Of a stretch of DNA of 48,765 nt, positions 18,478 to 26,697 are shown piece after piece. Below the pieces are notes generated by a model. It did no database searches and was not told the DNA's origin. It worked only from the letters and a program-made list of their open reading frames with translations. Source of the DNA: an uncultured Lachnospiraceae bacterium. GTDB lineage: Bacteria > Bacillota > Clostridia > Lachnospirales > Lachnospiraceae. A program made the translations under genes and the position numbers. Each line of letters opens with the position of its first letter. The stretch's first letter is position 1. The DNA is taken from the NCBI GenBank assembly GCA_946549035.1, contig CAMNQH010000024.1:1-48765 (forward strand). Reading direction: 5' to 3'.

Positions 18478-18506
18478 TTGCGGATATCCAAGAAAAGCAC
18501 TATAAT
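18478..18506 (+). promoter_or_regulatory. Promoter of the foldase lipoprotein gene
   Basis: TTGCGG (18478-18483), exactly 17 bases, then a perfect TATAAT (18501-18506), 55 bases before the ATG and directly after the mfd stop. Confidence 0.65.
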
Positions 18507-18561
18507 GGAAAAGCACGGTAAAAGGAATACAGAAGGATATAAGATAACCTAGGAGGATATT

Positions 18562-19581
18562 ATGAAATTAAAAAAGATTGCTGCATGTGTACTGGCAGCA
18601 GTATTGGCATGTTTTACCTTGGCAGGGTGCAAAGGTTCTATAGACGCCAATGCTACAGGAGCAACATTAAACGGAGAAGAAATTTCCCTTGGATTTATGA
18701 ATTTTATGGCCAAATATCAACAGGCTGCTTACGATATGTCTTATGTAATGTTTTTCGGACCGGATTATTGGAGCCAGGAGGTATCCGAAGGAGAGACGAT
18801 GGAGGAGAGCGCCAAGGCGGGTATCGTAGAAAGCATTGAATTATTATATCTTTTGGAAGATCACATGGCGGATTATGGGATTGAAATTACACAAGAAGAG
18901 ACCGACGCCATGAAAGAAGCGGCAGAGCAGTTTTTATCCGGGAACTCTAAGAAGGCAATAAAGCAAATGGGGGCTACCCAGGAGTATGTGGAGGAAATGC
19001 TTCGTTTGTATACCATTCAGCAGAAAATGCGCACTGCCATTCAGGAAGAGGCGGACGTTGAGGTTACAGAAGAAGAGGCTGCCCAAAGGACCTTTAGTTA
19101 TTTCCGGGTGTCGGCCGTCGGTACAGAGGATGATGAAGGAAATACCGTAGACTACACGGAGGAAGAAAAGACCGAGCTGGATAAGCAGATGAAGGATCAG
19201 GCGGCAGCGGCCAAAAAGGATTTTCAGGGAACAGCAGATGAACATGAATATACAGTTTCCACTTACTCTTATGGTTCGGATGAGACTAGCATGGATGAGA
19301 AGGTAATTAAAGCCGCCGACGCTTTGAAGGAAGGCGAGATTTCGGACTTAATTACCACAGATGATTATTACTATGTGATTCGCTTGGACAGTGAGCTTGA
19401 CGAAGAAAAAACGGCAGAAAAGAAAGAGTCATTGATCAATCAAAAAAAGGATGATTATTATACAGAGGTTTGCGATGGTTACAAGGAAAAAGCGACCTTT
19501 GAGGTTCATGAAGGAAACTGGGCAAAGGTGAAATTTGATCGCTTATTTGGAACGCCGGCGCAGGAGGAAACAAAGGAGTAA
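18562..19581 (+). CDS. PrsA/SurA-like peptidyl-prolyl isomerase lipoprotein
   Basis: 339 residues. A signal peptide ends in the lipobox LAGC, so the mature protein starts at Cys23, is lipid-anchored and acts outside the membrane. The N-terminal and middle parts (about 30-190) resemble the SurA/trigger-factor chaperone fold, including an acidic E-rich EVTEEEAAQR segment. The region of about residues 195-290 resembles a parvulin domain with ADALKEGEISDLITTDDYYYVIRLD, though I see no complete set of parvulin catalytic residues. It probably folds exported proteins. SD AGGAGG precedes the ATG, and the gene has its own strong promoter. Confidence 0.8.
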   Translation: MKLKKIAACVLAAVLACFTLAGCKGSIDANATGATLNGEEISLGFMNFMAKYQQAAYDMSYVMFFGPDYWSQEVSEGETMEESAKAGIVESIELLYLLEDHMADYGIEITQEETDAMKEAAEQFLSGNSKKAIKQMGATQEYVEEMLRLYTIQQKMRTAIQEEADVEVTEEEAAQRTFSYFRVSAVGTEDDEGNTVDYTEEEKTELDKQMKDQAAAAKKDFQGTADEHEYTVSTYSYGSDETSMDEKVIKAADALKEGEISDLITTDDYYYVIRLDSELDEEKTAEKKESLINQKKDDYYTEVCDGYKEKATFEVHEGNWAKVKFDRLFGTPAQEETKE

Positions 19582-19643
19582 AGCAAAAAGAATCCGGGGT
19601 GAATAAGCCTCTGCTTTTTCCTTTGAGAAAACAGATGAAAGAG

Positions 19644-19690
19644 AAAGGGCTGGGGCGCTGATTGTGAGAGCTGTCTACAGCCCTTTTCCT
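19644..19690 (+). terminator. Likely terminator after the foldase gene
   Basis: AAAGGGCTG (19644-19652) pairs with CAGCCCTTT (19678-19686) and a short pyrimidine tail follows. The 25-base loop makes it a moderate candidate. Confidence 0.45.
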
Positions 19691-19756
19691 GTGTTCCTGT
19701 TTGTTAAATTGCGGTTTAAGAAATGGGGATTTGGTAAGGATATTCAGGAGGAAGTT

Positions 19757-21532
19757 ATGAAAAAACTGTTGATTTATCTTAAAAATTATAAAAAGGAATC
19801 AGTTCTTGCACCTTTATTTAAGATGCTGGAAGCCTCTTTTGAGCTGTTAGTTCCTTTGGTAGTGGCAGCTATGATTGATGTGGGGATTACAAATCAGGAC
19901 AAACCGTATATAGTGCGGATGAGCCTGATTATGGTAGCCCTTGGCGTAATTGGACTGGTATGTTCCATAACGGCGCAGTATTTTTCTGCAAAAGCAGCAG
20001 TGGGATTTGCCACAAAGCTGCGTCACGGTTTGTTTGCACATGTGCAGACCTTGTCTTTTTCCGAGGTGGACGAGATAGGTACTTCTACTTTGATTACCAG
20101 GATGACCAGCGATATTAACCAGGTGCAATCCGGCGTGAATCTGGTGTTGCGCCTGTTTTTACGTTCTCCTTTTATTGTTTTTGGGGCAATGGTGATGGCA
20201 TTTACGATTGACCTGAAGGCCGCATTGATTTTTGTGGTGACCATTCCCCTACTGTCCATTGTGGTGTTTGGAATCATGCTGGTGAGTATTCCACTGTATA
20301 AAAAGGTACAAGAACGGCTGGACAAAGTTTTGGGGATTACCCGTGAGAACCTTACCGGTGTACGTGTAATCCGTGCGTTTCACCGTGAGGAAGAAGAGGA
20401 GCTGCGTTTTGGAGAAAGTAACCGAAGCTTGACTGCCATGCAGAATTTTGTGGGGCGAATTACGGCGTTTATGAATCCTGTAACGTATGTGATTATCAAC
20501 GGTGCTCTAATTGTTCTTTTGTATACTGGCGCCTTGCAGGTAGATGCAGGAATTCTGACTCAGGGAGAAGTGGTGGCCCTGGTGAATTATATGTCTCAGA
20601 TTCTAGTGGAATTGATTAAGCTTGCCAATTTGATTATAACTGTAACAAAGGCTGTGGCCTGCGGAAACCGGATCCAGAGTGTGTTTGAAGTACAAAATAG
20701 TCAACAACTGAGGGAAATTGATCCAGAGAATCGGTACAAGGAACAGGAAAGTAATTTTACCCCTCCCACCCAGGAGCAGGTTCCGGTGATAGAATTCCGT
20801 CATGTTTCTCTCACGTATCAGAATGCCGGAGATAAATCCTTACAAGATATTACTTTTCAGGCGCATCGAGGTGAAACGATTGGCATTATAGGAGGTACCG
20901 GCTCCGGAAAAACAACGTTGGTAAATTTAATTCCCAGGTTTTATGACGCTACGGAGGGACAGGTCTTAATTCATGGAAAGAATGTCAAAGAGTATTCCAT
21001 ATCGTCACTTCGGAAAAAGATTGGAATTGTGTTACAGAAAGCAGTTTTATTCCGTGGAACCATTCGGGAGAATCTGCTGTGGGGCAAGGAAGACGCTGAC
21101 GAAGGAGAATTGAAGGAGGCGCTTACTATAGCTCAGGCAATAGAAGTAGTAGAGGGCAAGGAAGACGGATTGGATGCAAACGTATCTCAGGGAGGAAGAA
21201 ACTTTTCCGGCGGACAGCGGCAGCGGCTGACGATTGCCCGGGCATTGGTACGTAAACCGGAAATTTTGATTCTGGATGACAGCGCATCTGCGCTGGACTA
21301 TGCTACAGACGCAAGATTACGCAGTGCGATTCGGGAAATGAAAGAACGGCCGGTGGTATTTGTTGTTTCTCAACGAACTTCTTCCATTCGTTATGCAGAT
21401 AAAATCATCGTGCTGGAGGATGGAGAGGCAGCAGGCATAGGTACACACGATGAGCTTTTAAAGACGTGTCAGGTATACAGGGAAATCTATGAGTCTCAAT
21501 ATCAAAAAGAGCAGCAGGCGGGAGGTGTGTAA
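19757..21532 (+). CDS. Heterodimeric ABC exporter subunit, degenerate-site partner
   Basis: 591 residues. Six membrane helices (about 1-310) are followed by an ATPase domain. Walker A GGTGSGKTT is at about 380, signature FSGGQRQRL at about 485, and Walker B ILILDDSASALD at about 505. The catalytic glutamate after Walker B is aspartate, as in BmrC/YheI-type subunits whose own ATP site hydrolyses poorly. The H-loop histidine is also replaced (VVSQRTSS instead of a TH.L pattern). With the next gene it should form a multidrug or lipid exporter in the plasma membrane. The start is ATG 19757, directly after AGGAGG; the frame extends upstream without an SD. Confidence 0.9.
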   Translation: MKKLLIYLKNYKKESVLAPLFKMLEASFELLVPLVVAAMIDVGITNQDKPYIVRMSLIMVALGVIGLVCSITAQYFSAKAAVGFATKLRHGLFAHVQTLSFSEVDEIGTSTLITRMTSDINQVQSGVNLVLRLFLRSPFIVFGAMVMAFTIDLKAALIFVVTIPLLSIVVFGIMLVSIPLYKKVQERLDKVLGITRENLTGVRVIRAFHREEEEELRFGESNRSLTAMQNFVGRITAFMNPVTYVIINGALIVLLYTGALQVDAGILTQGEVVALVNYMSQILVELIKLANLIITVTKAVACGNRIQSVFEVQNSQQLREIDPENRYKEQESNFTPPTQEQVPVIEFRHVSLTYQNAGDKSLQDITFQAHRGETIGIIGGTGSGKTTLVNLIPRFYDATEGQVLIHGKNVKEYSISSLRKKIGIVLQKAVLFRGTIRENLLWGKEDADEGELKEALTIAQAIEVVEGKEDGLDANVSQGGRNFSGGQRQRLTIARALVRKPEILILDDSASALDYATDARLRSAIREMKERPVVFVVSQRTSSIRYADKIIVLEDGEAAGIGTHDELLKTCQVYREIYESQYQKEQQAGGV

Positions 21533-21534
21533 AT

Positions 21535-23289
21535 ATGTCACAAGTGAAAAAGAGCAGGAGCCAGAAAGAAACGATAAAAAAGGTGCTTCTTTATATGAAA
21601 AAGTATCTGGTTTTCCTTGTACTGTCGTTACTGTTCGCCGTGGCGACCGTGTTTGCCACCTTATATGTTCCGGTACTGACAGGGGACGCCATTGACTGGA
21701 TTCTAGGTCCTGGAAAAGTGGATTTTTCTCATATCTTTTCCATCCTAATTCAGATTGGGGTCGTGATTGGAATTACGGCTCTGGCACAGTGGTTAATGAA
21801 TGTCTGTAATAATAAGATTACCTATGGCGTAGTACGGGATATTCGTAACGACGCTTTTGCTAAAATTCAGACGTTGCCGTTGAAATACATTGACGGTCAC
21901 TCTCATGGAGAACTGGTAAGCCGTGTAGTAGCCGATGTAGATCAGTTTGCGGATGGCCTGCTAATGGGATTTACGCAGTTTTTTACTGGAGTCCTGACCA
22001 TATTGGGAACCTTGGGGTTTATGCTTTCCATTCATCCTGGAATTACATTGGTAGTAGTGCTGATTACGCCGGTATCCTTGTTTGTAGCCAGTTTTATTGC
22101 AAAACGTACCTATCAGATGTTTCGCCGGCAGTCGGAAACCCGGGGGGAACAGACGGCGCTGATAGATGAAATGATTGAGCATCAGAAGGTAGTACAGGCC
22201 TTTGGACAGGAAGAGAAGGTACAAGAGCGATTTGATGAGATCAACCAGCGCCTATACCGCTTTTCTTTGCAGGCAACTTTTTTCTCATCCATTACAAACC
22301 CGTCCACTCGCTTTGTGAACGGACTGGTGTATACCGGAGTGGGGGTAGCCGGAGGACTGGCAGCTATCCGTGGAATGATTAGCGTGGGGCAGTTATCCTG
22401 CTTTTTAAGTTACGCGAATCAGTATACAAAACCCTTTAATGAGATTTCAGGCGTGGTAACGGAGTTGCAAAACGCTCTGGCATGTGCCGGACGCGTATTG
22501 GAACTAATTGAAGAAGAGCCTCAGATTTCAGATGAGAATGGAGAAGTGCTGTCTCAGGCAAAAGGAAATGTAGCGCTTTCTCATGTAAGCTTTTCTTACG
22601 ATCCAGAGCAGAAATTAATTGAAGATTTTAATTTACAGGTAGAACCAGGGCAGCGGGTTGCCATAGTAGGCCCAACAGGATGTGGAAAAACTACATTGAT
22701 TAATTTGCTGATGCGTTTTTATGATATAGACAGTGGGGCTATTTGTGTAGAAGGGAAAGATATACGGCAAATTACGAGACAAAGCCTGCGAGAGAATTAT
22801 GGTATGGTGCTTCAGGAGACATGGTTAAAAGCCGGAACCATCCGAGAGAATTTGGTAATGGGAAAACCGGATGTTTCTTGGGAAGAGATGATAGAAGCAG
22901 CGAAAGCCGCCCATGCCCATAGCTTTATTAAACGTCTTCCCCAAGGATATGATACGGTGATTGGAGAAGATGGAGGGAGCCTTTCCCAGGGCCAGAAGCA
23001 GCTTTTATGTATTGCAAGAGTTATGCTGTGTCTGCCGCCTATGTTGATTCTGGATGAAGCTACCTCTTCTATTGATACCCGTACAGAGATGAAGATTCAA
23101 AATGCCTTTGCGGCTATGATGAAAGGAAGAACCAGTTTTATTGTTGCTCATCGCCTTTCTACCATTCGTTCTGCCGATGTGATTTTATTTATGAAGGATG
23201 GCACTGTTAAGGAACAGGGAAGCCATGACGAGTTGATTGCCAGAAATGGATTGTATGCACAGCTCTACTATTCTCAGTTTTCACAATAA
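21535..23289 (+). CDS. Heterodimeric ABC exporter subunit, consensus-site partner
   Basis: 584 residues, six membrane helices then an ATPase domain. Walker A GPTGCGKTT is at about 378, Walker B MLILDEATSSID keeps the catalytic glutamate, and the H-loop reads VAHRLST. Its signature is LSQGQ instead of LSGGQ, which is what BmrD-type partners use to complete the degenerate site of the other subunit. The pair therefore shows the textbook asymmetry of heterodimeric exporters. It starts 2 bases after the previous stop, behind GGGAGG. No regulator gene is adjacent, and the substrate is unknown. A hairpin terminator lies 24 bases downstream. Confidence 0.9.
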   Translation: MSQVKKSRSQKETIKKVLLYMKKYLVFLVLSLLFAVATVFATLYVPVLTGDAIDWILGPGKVDFSHIFSILIQIGVVIGITALAQWLMNVCNNKITYGVVRDIRNDAFAKIQTLPLKYIDGHSHGELVSRVVADVDQFADGLLMGFTQFFTGVLTILGTLGFMLSIHPGITLVVVLITPVSLFVASFIAKRTYQMFRRQSETRGEQTALIDEMIEHQKVVQAFGQEEKVQERFDEINQRLYRFSLQATFFSSITNPSTRFVNGLVYTGVGVAGGLAAIRGMISVGQLSCFLSYANQYTKPFNEISGVVTELQNALACAGRVLELIEEEPQISDENGEVLSQAKGNVALSHVSFSYDPEQKLIEDFNLQVEPGQRVAIVGPTGCGKTTLINLLMRFYDIDSGAICVEGKDIRQITRQSLRENYGMVLQETWLKAGTIRENLVMGKPDVSWEEMIEAAKAAHAHSFIKRLPQGYDTVIGEDGGSLSQGQKQLLCIARVMLCLPPMLILDEATSSIDTRTEMKIQNAFAAMMKGRTSFIVAHRLSTIRSADVILFMKDGTVKEQGSHDELIARNGLYAQLYYSQFSQ

Positions 23290-23312
23290 TAAGAAAATTC
23301 AATACAATAAAG

Positions 23313-23352
23313 AAGACACCATCAACGAAATTTTTTGTGATGGTGTCTTTTA
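23313..23352. terminator. Terminator hairpin, shared by convergent transcripts
   Basis: A perfect 12-bp stem (23313-23324 with 23338-23349) around a 13-base loop, with T runs on either side. It ends the ABC exporter operon on the plus strand and the small unit A transcript on the minus strand. Confidence 0.8.
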
Positions 23353-23367
23353 CACTATGCTGTCCAT
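23350..23367 (-). CDS. Five-codon ORF MDSIV, copy in unit A
   Basis: ATGGACAGCATAGTGTAA ends directly at the terminator stem. GGAAGG lies about 10 bases before the ATG. The same peptide is encoded in unit B with different third bases in the last codon and stop. Whether it is translated is not known. Confidence 0.3.
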   Translation of the reverse strand: MDSIV

Positions 23368-23911
23368 TGGACGATACCTTCCTTTCTGTATTGATTTTGA
23401 AGTAGTCTTAGATTGTACCTCCTTTTTATTTTATGAACTAATTATATCAGATAATAGAAGATAAGTCAATATATTATTTGAAAAATATATAAAAAATAAT
23501 TTATAAACAAAATATTTTAAAAAGGCATCACCAACTCAACTTCTTTGGTGATGCCTTCTAAACTATGCTGTCCATTGGATAATACCTCTTCTTTCTTTTG
23601 TCTTTTAAAAGCAGTCATTCTGTTCCGATTCTTGAACTTATTCATGCCGTTGAATTTTTAAAATGTAACCCATATCTGAACGGTACTATCTGGATTATCA
23701 TTTTATTCTTTTGTTCTCTTTTCAAGGCTTCAATTCCAAAACAGATTGTCGAGAGTGATTTAGCTGGTTTTCTACATTTGCTTTCTCGTCACAATATGTA
23801 AAATGATGTGAATATGGTTACCTTAATCTTATGTTACGTTTTCTTTGGACCGTACCTCCTGTTCTTAGATTATAAGGTAATTCATTCGTCTTCCTTTGGA
23901 CTGTACCTCCT
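23362..23911 (-). repeat. Five dispersed copies of an SD-like motif (GGAGGTAC-RGTCCAAWGGA)
   Basis: Minus-strand copies end near 23423, 23385, 23587, 23860 and 23911 and read 5' to 3' as AGGAGGTAC or a variant, two or three bases, TCCAA or TCTAA, and a purine-rich end. The copies next to terminators have GTCCAATGGAC (a palindrome in unit A), which creates the ATG; the promoter-proximal copies have CCAAAGGA or CCAAAGA without an ATG. Confidence 0.55.
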
Positions 23912-23946
23912 TTCTTGGATTTCACTTGTTTCTCTTTGCTTTTGTT
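23516..23946 (-). ncRNA. Units D-C-B: second predicted minus-strand transcript, about 430 nt
   Basis: Promoter TTGACT (23981-23976), 17 bases, TATAAT (23958-23953), again inside a CAGATATAAT context like unit A. Two SD-like motifs follow: AGGAGGTACAGTCCAAAGGA (minus strand around 23893-23911) and AGGAGGTACGGTCCAAAG (23843-23860). Then come about 260 AT-rich bases without a convincing gene, a third looser copy GAGGTATTATCCAATGGAC (about 23569-23587), the same MDSIV ORF and a 13-bp hairpin (23522-23534 with 23545-23557) with a T5 tail. The layout repeats that of unit A. Function unknown. Confidence 0.45.
23558..23575 (-). CDS. Five-codon ORF MDSIV, copy in unit B
   Basis: ATGGACAGCATAGTTTAG, directly followed by the terminator stem and preceded by GAGGTATTATCCA. 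It is identical in peptide to the unit A copy. No evidence of translation beyond the conserved position and peptide. Confidence 0.3.
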   Translation of the reverse strand: MDSIV

Positions 23947-24093
23947 GAATTCATTATATCTGATAAAAATGTAAAAGTCAAGCATTATTTAAAAATAATT
24001 GCATTAAACATACTTATAAATGAACAGATAAGTATAAGAAGTAAAATATTCTGAAAATAATAAGAAAAAGTGGATTTATTTGTTATAAAATCC

Positions 24094-24122
24094 TTGAAGA
24101 AAAGGAGTTAGCGTATTATACT
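24094..24122 (+). promoter_or_regulatory. Promoter of the secreted transglutaminase-like gene
   Basis: TTGAAG (24094-24099), 17 bases, TATACT (24117-24122), about 37 bases before the ATG. The flanking 23.98-24.16 kb stretch is AT-rich and otherwise empty. Confidence 0.5.
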
Positions 24123-24158
24123 ATGAATACAAATTGATGATAAGAAGGGGATGGAAGA

Positions 24159-26192
24159 ATGAGTTTCAAAATATTACGAAGAAATATGACATGGTTTTGC
24201 AGCAGTATGTTTTTGGTAATGCTATTATGTATATCCGGCTCTCTTCAGGTTCGGGCTGAAGAACATGTAAAGATGGAGGAGAATAGCGGTGGGATACTTC
24301 AAAATGGGGGCTTACTGCAAGAGGAAAAAGATACTGTTGTTATGCCCAGAGGGGCGTTCGGGGCAGACCTGGAAAAAATACTTCCTTCATATGGAGCTGA
24401 TTACGCAGGGGCAGAAAAGGCGTTGATCAACGGGATTAAAAATTTTAATACTCGAATTTCGTTAAGAGCCTATAATATTTCTGTAGATAGTTTTCCTGAT
24501 TTTTTTGTAAATTTTGTAAATAACCACCCAGAATTTTTTTATCTAGGTGGACAGTATGGATGCAGCTATAGTGGAGGTATGGTTATAGATGCGACGGTGC
24601 AGTACATATCCTACGACACCTCATCTATGAAAAAGATGGTTACTACTTACGAAAATAAGGTAAAGAAAATTCTGTCATCTGTGAATTCTTCTTGGTCCAA
24701 CCTGGAGAAGGCGCTGTATGTGAACGATTATCTTGCTATTAATTGCGAATATGATAATTCTCTTTCAAAATTTTCGTCTTATAATGCTCTGGTAGAAGGA
24801 ACAGCCGTATGTCAGGGATATGCGTTGGCGTATCTGGATCTGATGAAGCGTATGAATATCCCATGCGAGCTTGTTACCAGTGATAAACTCGACCATGCAT
24901 GGAATCTGGTCAAGATTGGAAGCTCCTGGTATCATGTGGATGTTACATGGAATGATCCTGTATCAGACAGATATGGAAGGGCTAGGCATTTGTATTTCTT
25001 GAAGAGTGCAAATTATTTTCACTCTTTTTCCGGAGGCCATGTTTCCACAGACTATGTTTTTTCCGGTTCAGCCGGGGATGCCCAGGCAAAAAGTACGTCC
25101 TTTGACAATGCTTTTTGGAATTCTATCGAGACCTCATTTTTTTATTACAAAGGCTATTGGTACGGGAATGATGGAGGAAATATTACTCGGTATACAGCGA
25201 GCAATTCTGGTCTGAAAAAATCCAAGGTGATTAAGAAGGCAGACGACATGTGGCCGGAATGGGGAGGATTTGGGTATTGGGGAAACTTCAGCGGCGCTGC
25301 TGTTTATGGAGGCAAATTTTATTATGCTACCCCGGAAAGTATCCTTTCCTTGAATCTTGCGTCGCCGGGAACAAGCCCCAAGACGGTTTATCGGCTTACA
25401 ACAACAGAAAAGCGGCAGGGGTATATTTATGGTTTCTATATTACAGCAGAAGGCGTGTTGAAATATGAGATCAGCACCAATCCCAATTATGTTGGCATCC
25501 GAAAAAAAGTAAATATCCACAGCCATTCCTACGGTTCCTGGAAAACGACAAAGAAGAGCACCTGTACCAAAAAAGGAGTAAAAACCCGCACCTGCTCCTG
25601 CGGGGTAAAACAGACAGCCAGTATTCCGGCTGCCGGCCACAAAAATACTAAGGTGGTAACAAAGGCGGCAACATTCCAAAAAGCAGGTTCTCAGAAAACA
25701 ATCTGCAAAGATTGTAACGCTACAATCAAAACAAAGACATTAAGTAAAAAACAATGCAAAAAAGGCCAGAATTATACGGTAGGAAATTACAAATATAAGA
25801 TTATTTCGGCCAAAATTAACGGCCAGGGAACAGTTGCTTTTATAGGCTTGGCAAAGAAAACAAAGAATGTAAAAATAGGAGATACGGTAACGATTCTGGG
25901 TTCCAAGTTTAAGATTGTTCAGATTGGAGACCGTGCATTGAAGAATCAGTCTGGCGTTGTTTCCGTTACCATTGGAAAAAATGTCCAGAGCATTGGAAAA
26001 GAAGCTTTTTACGGAGCGAGGAAATTACAGACTATTACCATTAAATCTCAAAAGCTGACAAAAGTGGGAGCTCAGGCATTAAGAAATATCCATGCAAAGG
26101 CGAAAATCAAAGTACCTGCTTCGAAATTAAGCAAATATAAAAAATTATTGAAAAATAAAGGGCAAAAGAATACCGTAAAGATATCGAAGTAA
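24159..26192 (+). CDS. Secreted transglutaminase-like protein with LRR_5-type C-terminus
   Basis: 677 residues. A signal peptide (about 1-33, hydrophobic core followed by VRAEE) exports it. A transglutaminase-like domain (about 130-270) has a possible catalytic triad: Cys218 in TAVCQGYALAY, His246 in LDHAWN and Asp261 in YHVDVTWNDP. A less conserved middle (about 300-450) may be a beta-propeller-like module. Next come two Cys/His-rich segments (about 450-530) with the HxHxYGxW, CSCG and GHK pattern common on surface proteins of gut Clostridia, then a BspA-like leucine-rich repeat (IGDRALKNQ...IGKEAFYGARKL). It probably acts in the cell envelope; its substrate is unknown. It has no sortase motif and is flanked by its own promoter and terminator. 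Confidence 0.82.
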   Translation: MSFKILRRNMTWFCSSMFLVMLLCISGSLQVRAEEHVKMEENSGGILQNGGLLQEEKDTVVMPRGAFGADLEKILPSYGADYAGAEKALINGIKNFNTRISLRAYNISVDSFPDFFVNFVNNHPEFFYLGGQYGCSYSGGMVIDATVQYISYDTSSMKKMVTTYENKVKKILSSVNSSWSNLEKALYVNDYLAINCEYDNSLSKFSSYNALVEGTAVCQGYALAYLDLMKRMNIPCELVTSDKLDHAWNLVKIGSSWYHVDVTWNDPVSDRYGRARHLYFLKSANYFHSFSGGHVSTDYVFSGSAGDAQAKSTSFDNAFWNSIETSFFYYKGYWYGNDGGNITRYTASNSGLKKSKVIKKADDMWPEWGGFGYWGNFSGAAVYGGKFYYATPESILSLNLASPGTSPKTVYRLTTTEKRQGYIYGFYITAEGVLKYEISTNPNYVGIRKKVNIHSHSYGSWKTTKKSTCTKKGVKTRTCSCGVKQTASIPAAGHKNTKVVTKAATFQKAGSQKTICKDCNATIKTKTLSKKQCKKGQNYTVGNYKYKIISAKINGQGTVAFIGLAKKTKNVKIGDTVTILGSKFKIVQIGDRALKNQSGVVSVTIGKNVQSIGKEAFYGARKLQTITIKSQKLTKVGAQALRNIHAKAKIKVPASKLSKYKKLLKNKGQKNTVKISK

Positions 26193-26197
26193 AAAAC

Positions 26198-26236
26198 AAA
26201 AAGGAGAATCCTCTTTCTAAGGGTTCTCCTTTTTTA
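26198..26236 (+). terminator. Terminator after the transglutaminase-like gene
   Basis: AAAAGGAGAA pairs with TTCTCCTTTT around a short loop, with a T6 tail. It may also serve the convergent TSCPD gene. Confidence 0.75.
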
Positions 26237-26253
26237 CAGCGGTGAAGATTAAA

Positions 26254-26511
26254 TTACTGTTTTGACGCCTCATATGCTGCCCGGCAGGCTTTTGCAAGCT
26301 GATCCCCGCAGGAAGTGGGACGTCCGCTGCAGGAAATCCCCCCAATTTTTTGTTCCACCTCTTCAATGGTCATTCCCGATACCAGACGGGGAATTGCCTG
26401 GAGATTGCCGTTGCAGCCTCCGGTGAATACAACGTTCTTTACAATATTTCCATCCAGCTCTACCTCGATTAAAGTGGAGCAAGTGCCGTGCGTCTTATAT
26501 AAATATCCCAT
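26254..26511 (-). CDS. TSCPD-domain protein (TIGR03905-like)
   Basis: An 85-residue protein with four cysteines: C11 in GTCSTLIEV, C33 in FTGGCNGNLQAI, and C60 and C67 in ISCSGRPTSCGDQLA. This is the small stand-alone TSCPD family. The same domain occurs at the C-terminus of some vitamin B12-dependent ribonucleotide reductases, where it may bind metal; the stand-alone protein has no known function. SD AAAGGGG lies a little upstream of the ATG. It is transcribed alone, convergent with the gene at its left and divergent from secA. Confidence 0.85.
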   Translation of the reverse strand: MGYLYKTHGTCSTLIEVELDGNIVKNVVFTGGCNGNLQAIPRLVSGMTIEEVEQKIGGISCSGRPTSCGDQLAKACRAAYEASKQ

Positions 26512-26626
26512 AATATAGTCCCCTTTCTCTGTATATTTATCGAAAAATCAATACAATTCTACCATAAATATCTGTCCAGGGAAAGGATTTCATAAAAAAT
26601 TCATAATTCGTTCACCGGATTCTCTA

Positions 26627-26655
26627 TTGTTTAAATACCTATAAAGTGGTACAAT
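26627..26655 (+). promoter_or_regulatory. secA promoter
   Basis: TTGTTT (26627-26632), 17 bases, TACAAT (26650-26655), 42 bases before the secA ATG. Confidence 0.55.
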
Positions 26656-26697
26656 AAACGCTAAAGTGTGTATGAGAATTACGATAGGAGCGAATAT

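Larger units (their letters stand above)
23306..23434 (-). ncRNA. Unit A: predicted short transcript of about 125 nt
   Basis: A minus-strand promoter, TTGACT (23469-23464), 17 bases, TATAAT (23446-23441), is followed by AAGGAGGTAC (reverse of 23414-23424), then a second, looser copy GGAAGGTATCGTCCAATGGAC, then a five-codon ORF and the 12-bp terminator hairpin. No start codon lies at normal spacing from the first AGGAGG. Promoter and terminator bound a transcript of about 125 nt. It could be a small RNA, a micro-peptide mRNA or a leader remnant. A partly homologous unit lies upstream on the same strand. Function unknown. Confidence 0.5.

Noticed and set aside
23313..23557. CRISPR repeats
   Set aside because: Only two hairpins with different stems, no regular spacing and no cas genes; they behave as terminators.
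23598..23801. 67-codon plus-strand frame, and an antisense open frame (23642-23788), in the repeat region
   Set aside because: Neither has an SD or a start in a sensible place and neither resembles a known protein; AT-rich intergenic sequence gives such frames by chance. An IS remnant remains possible but is not shown.
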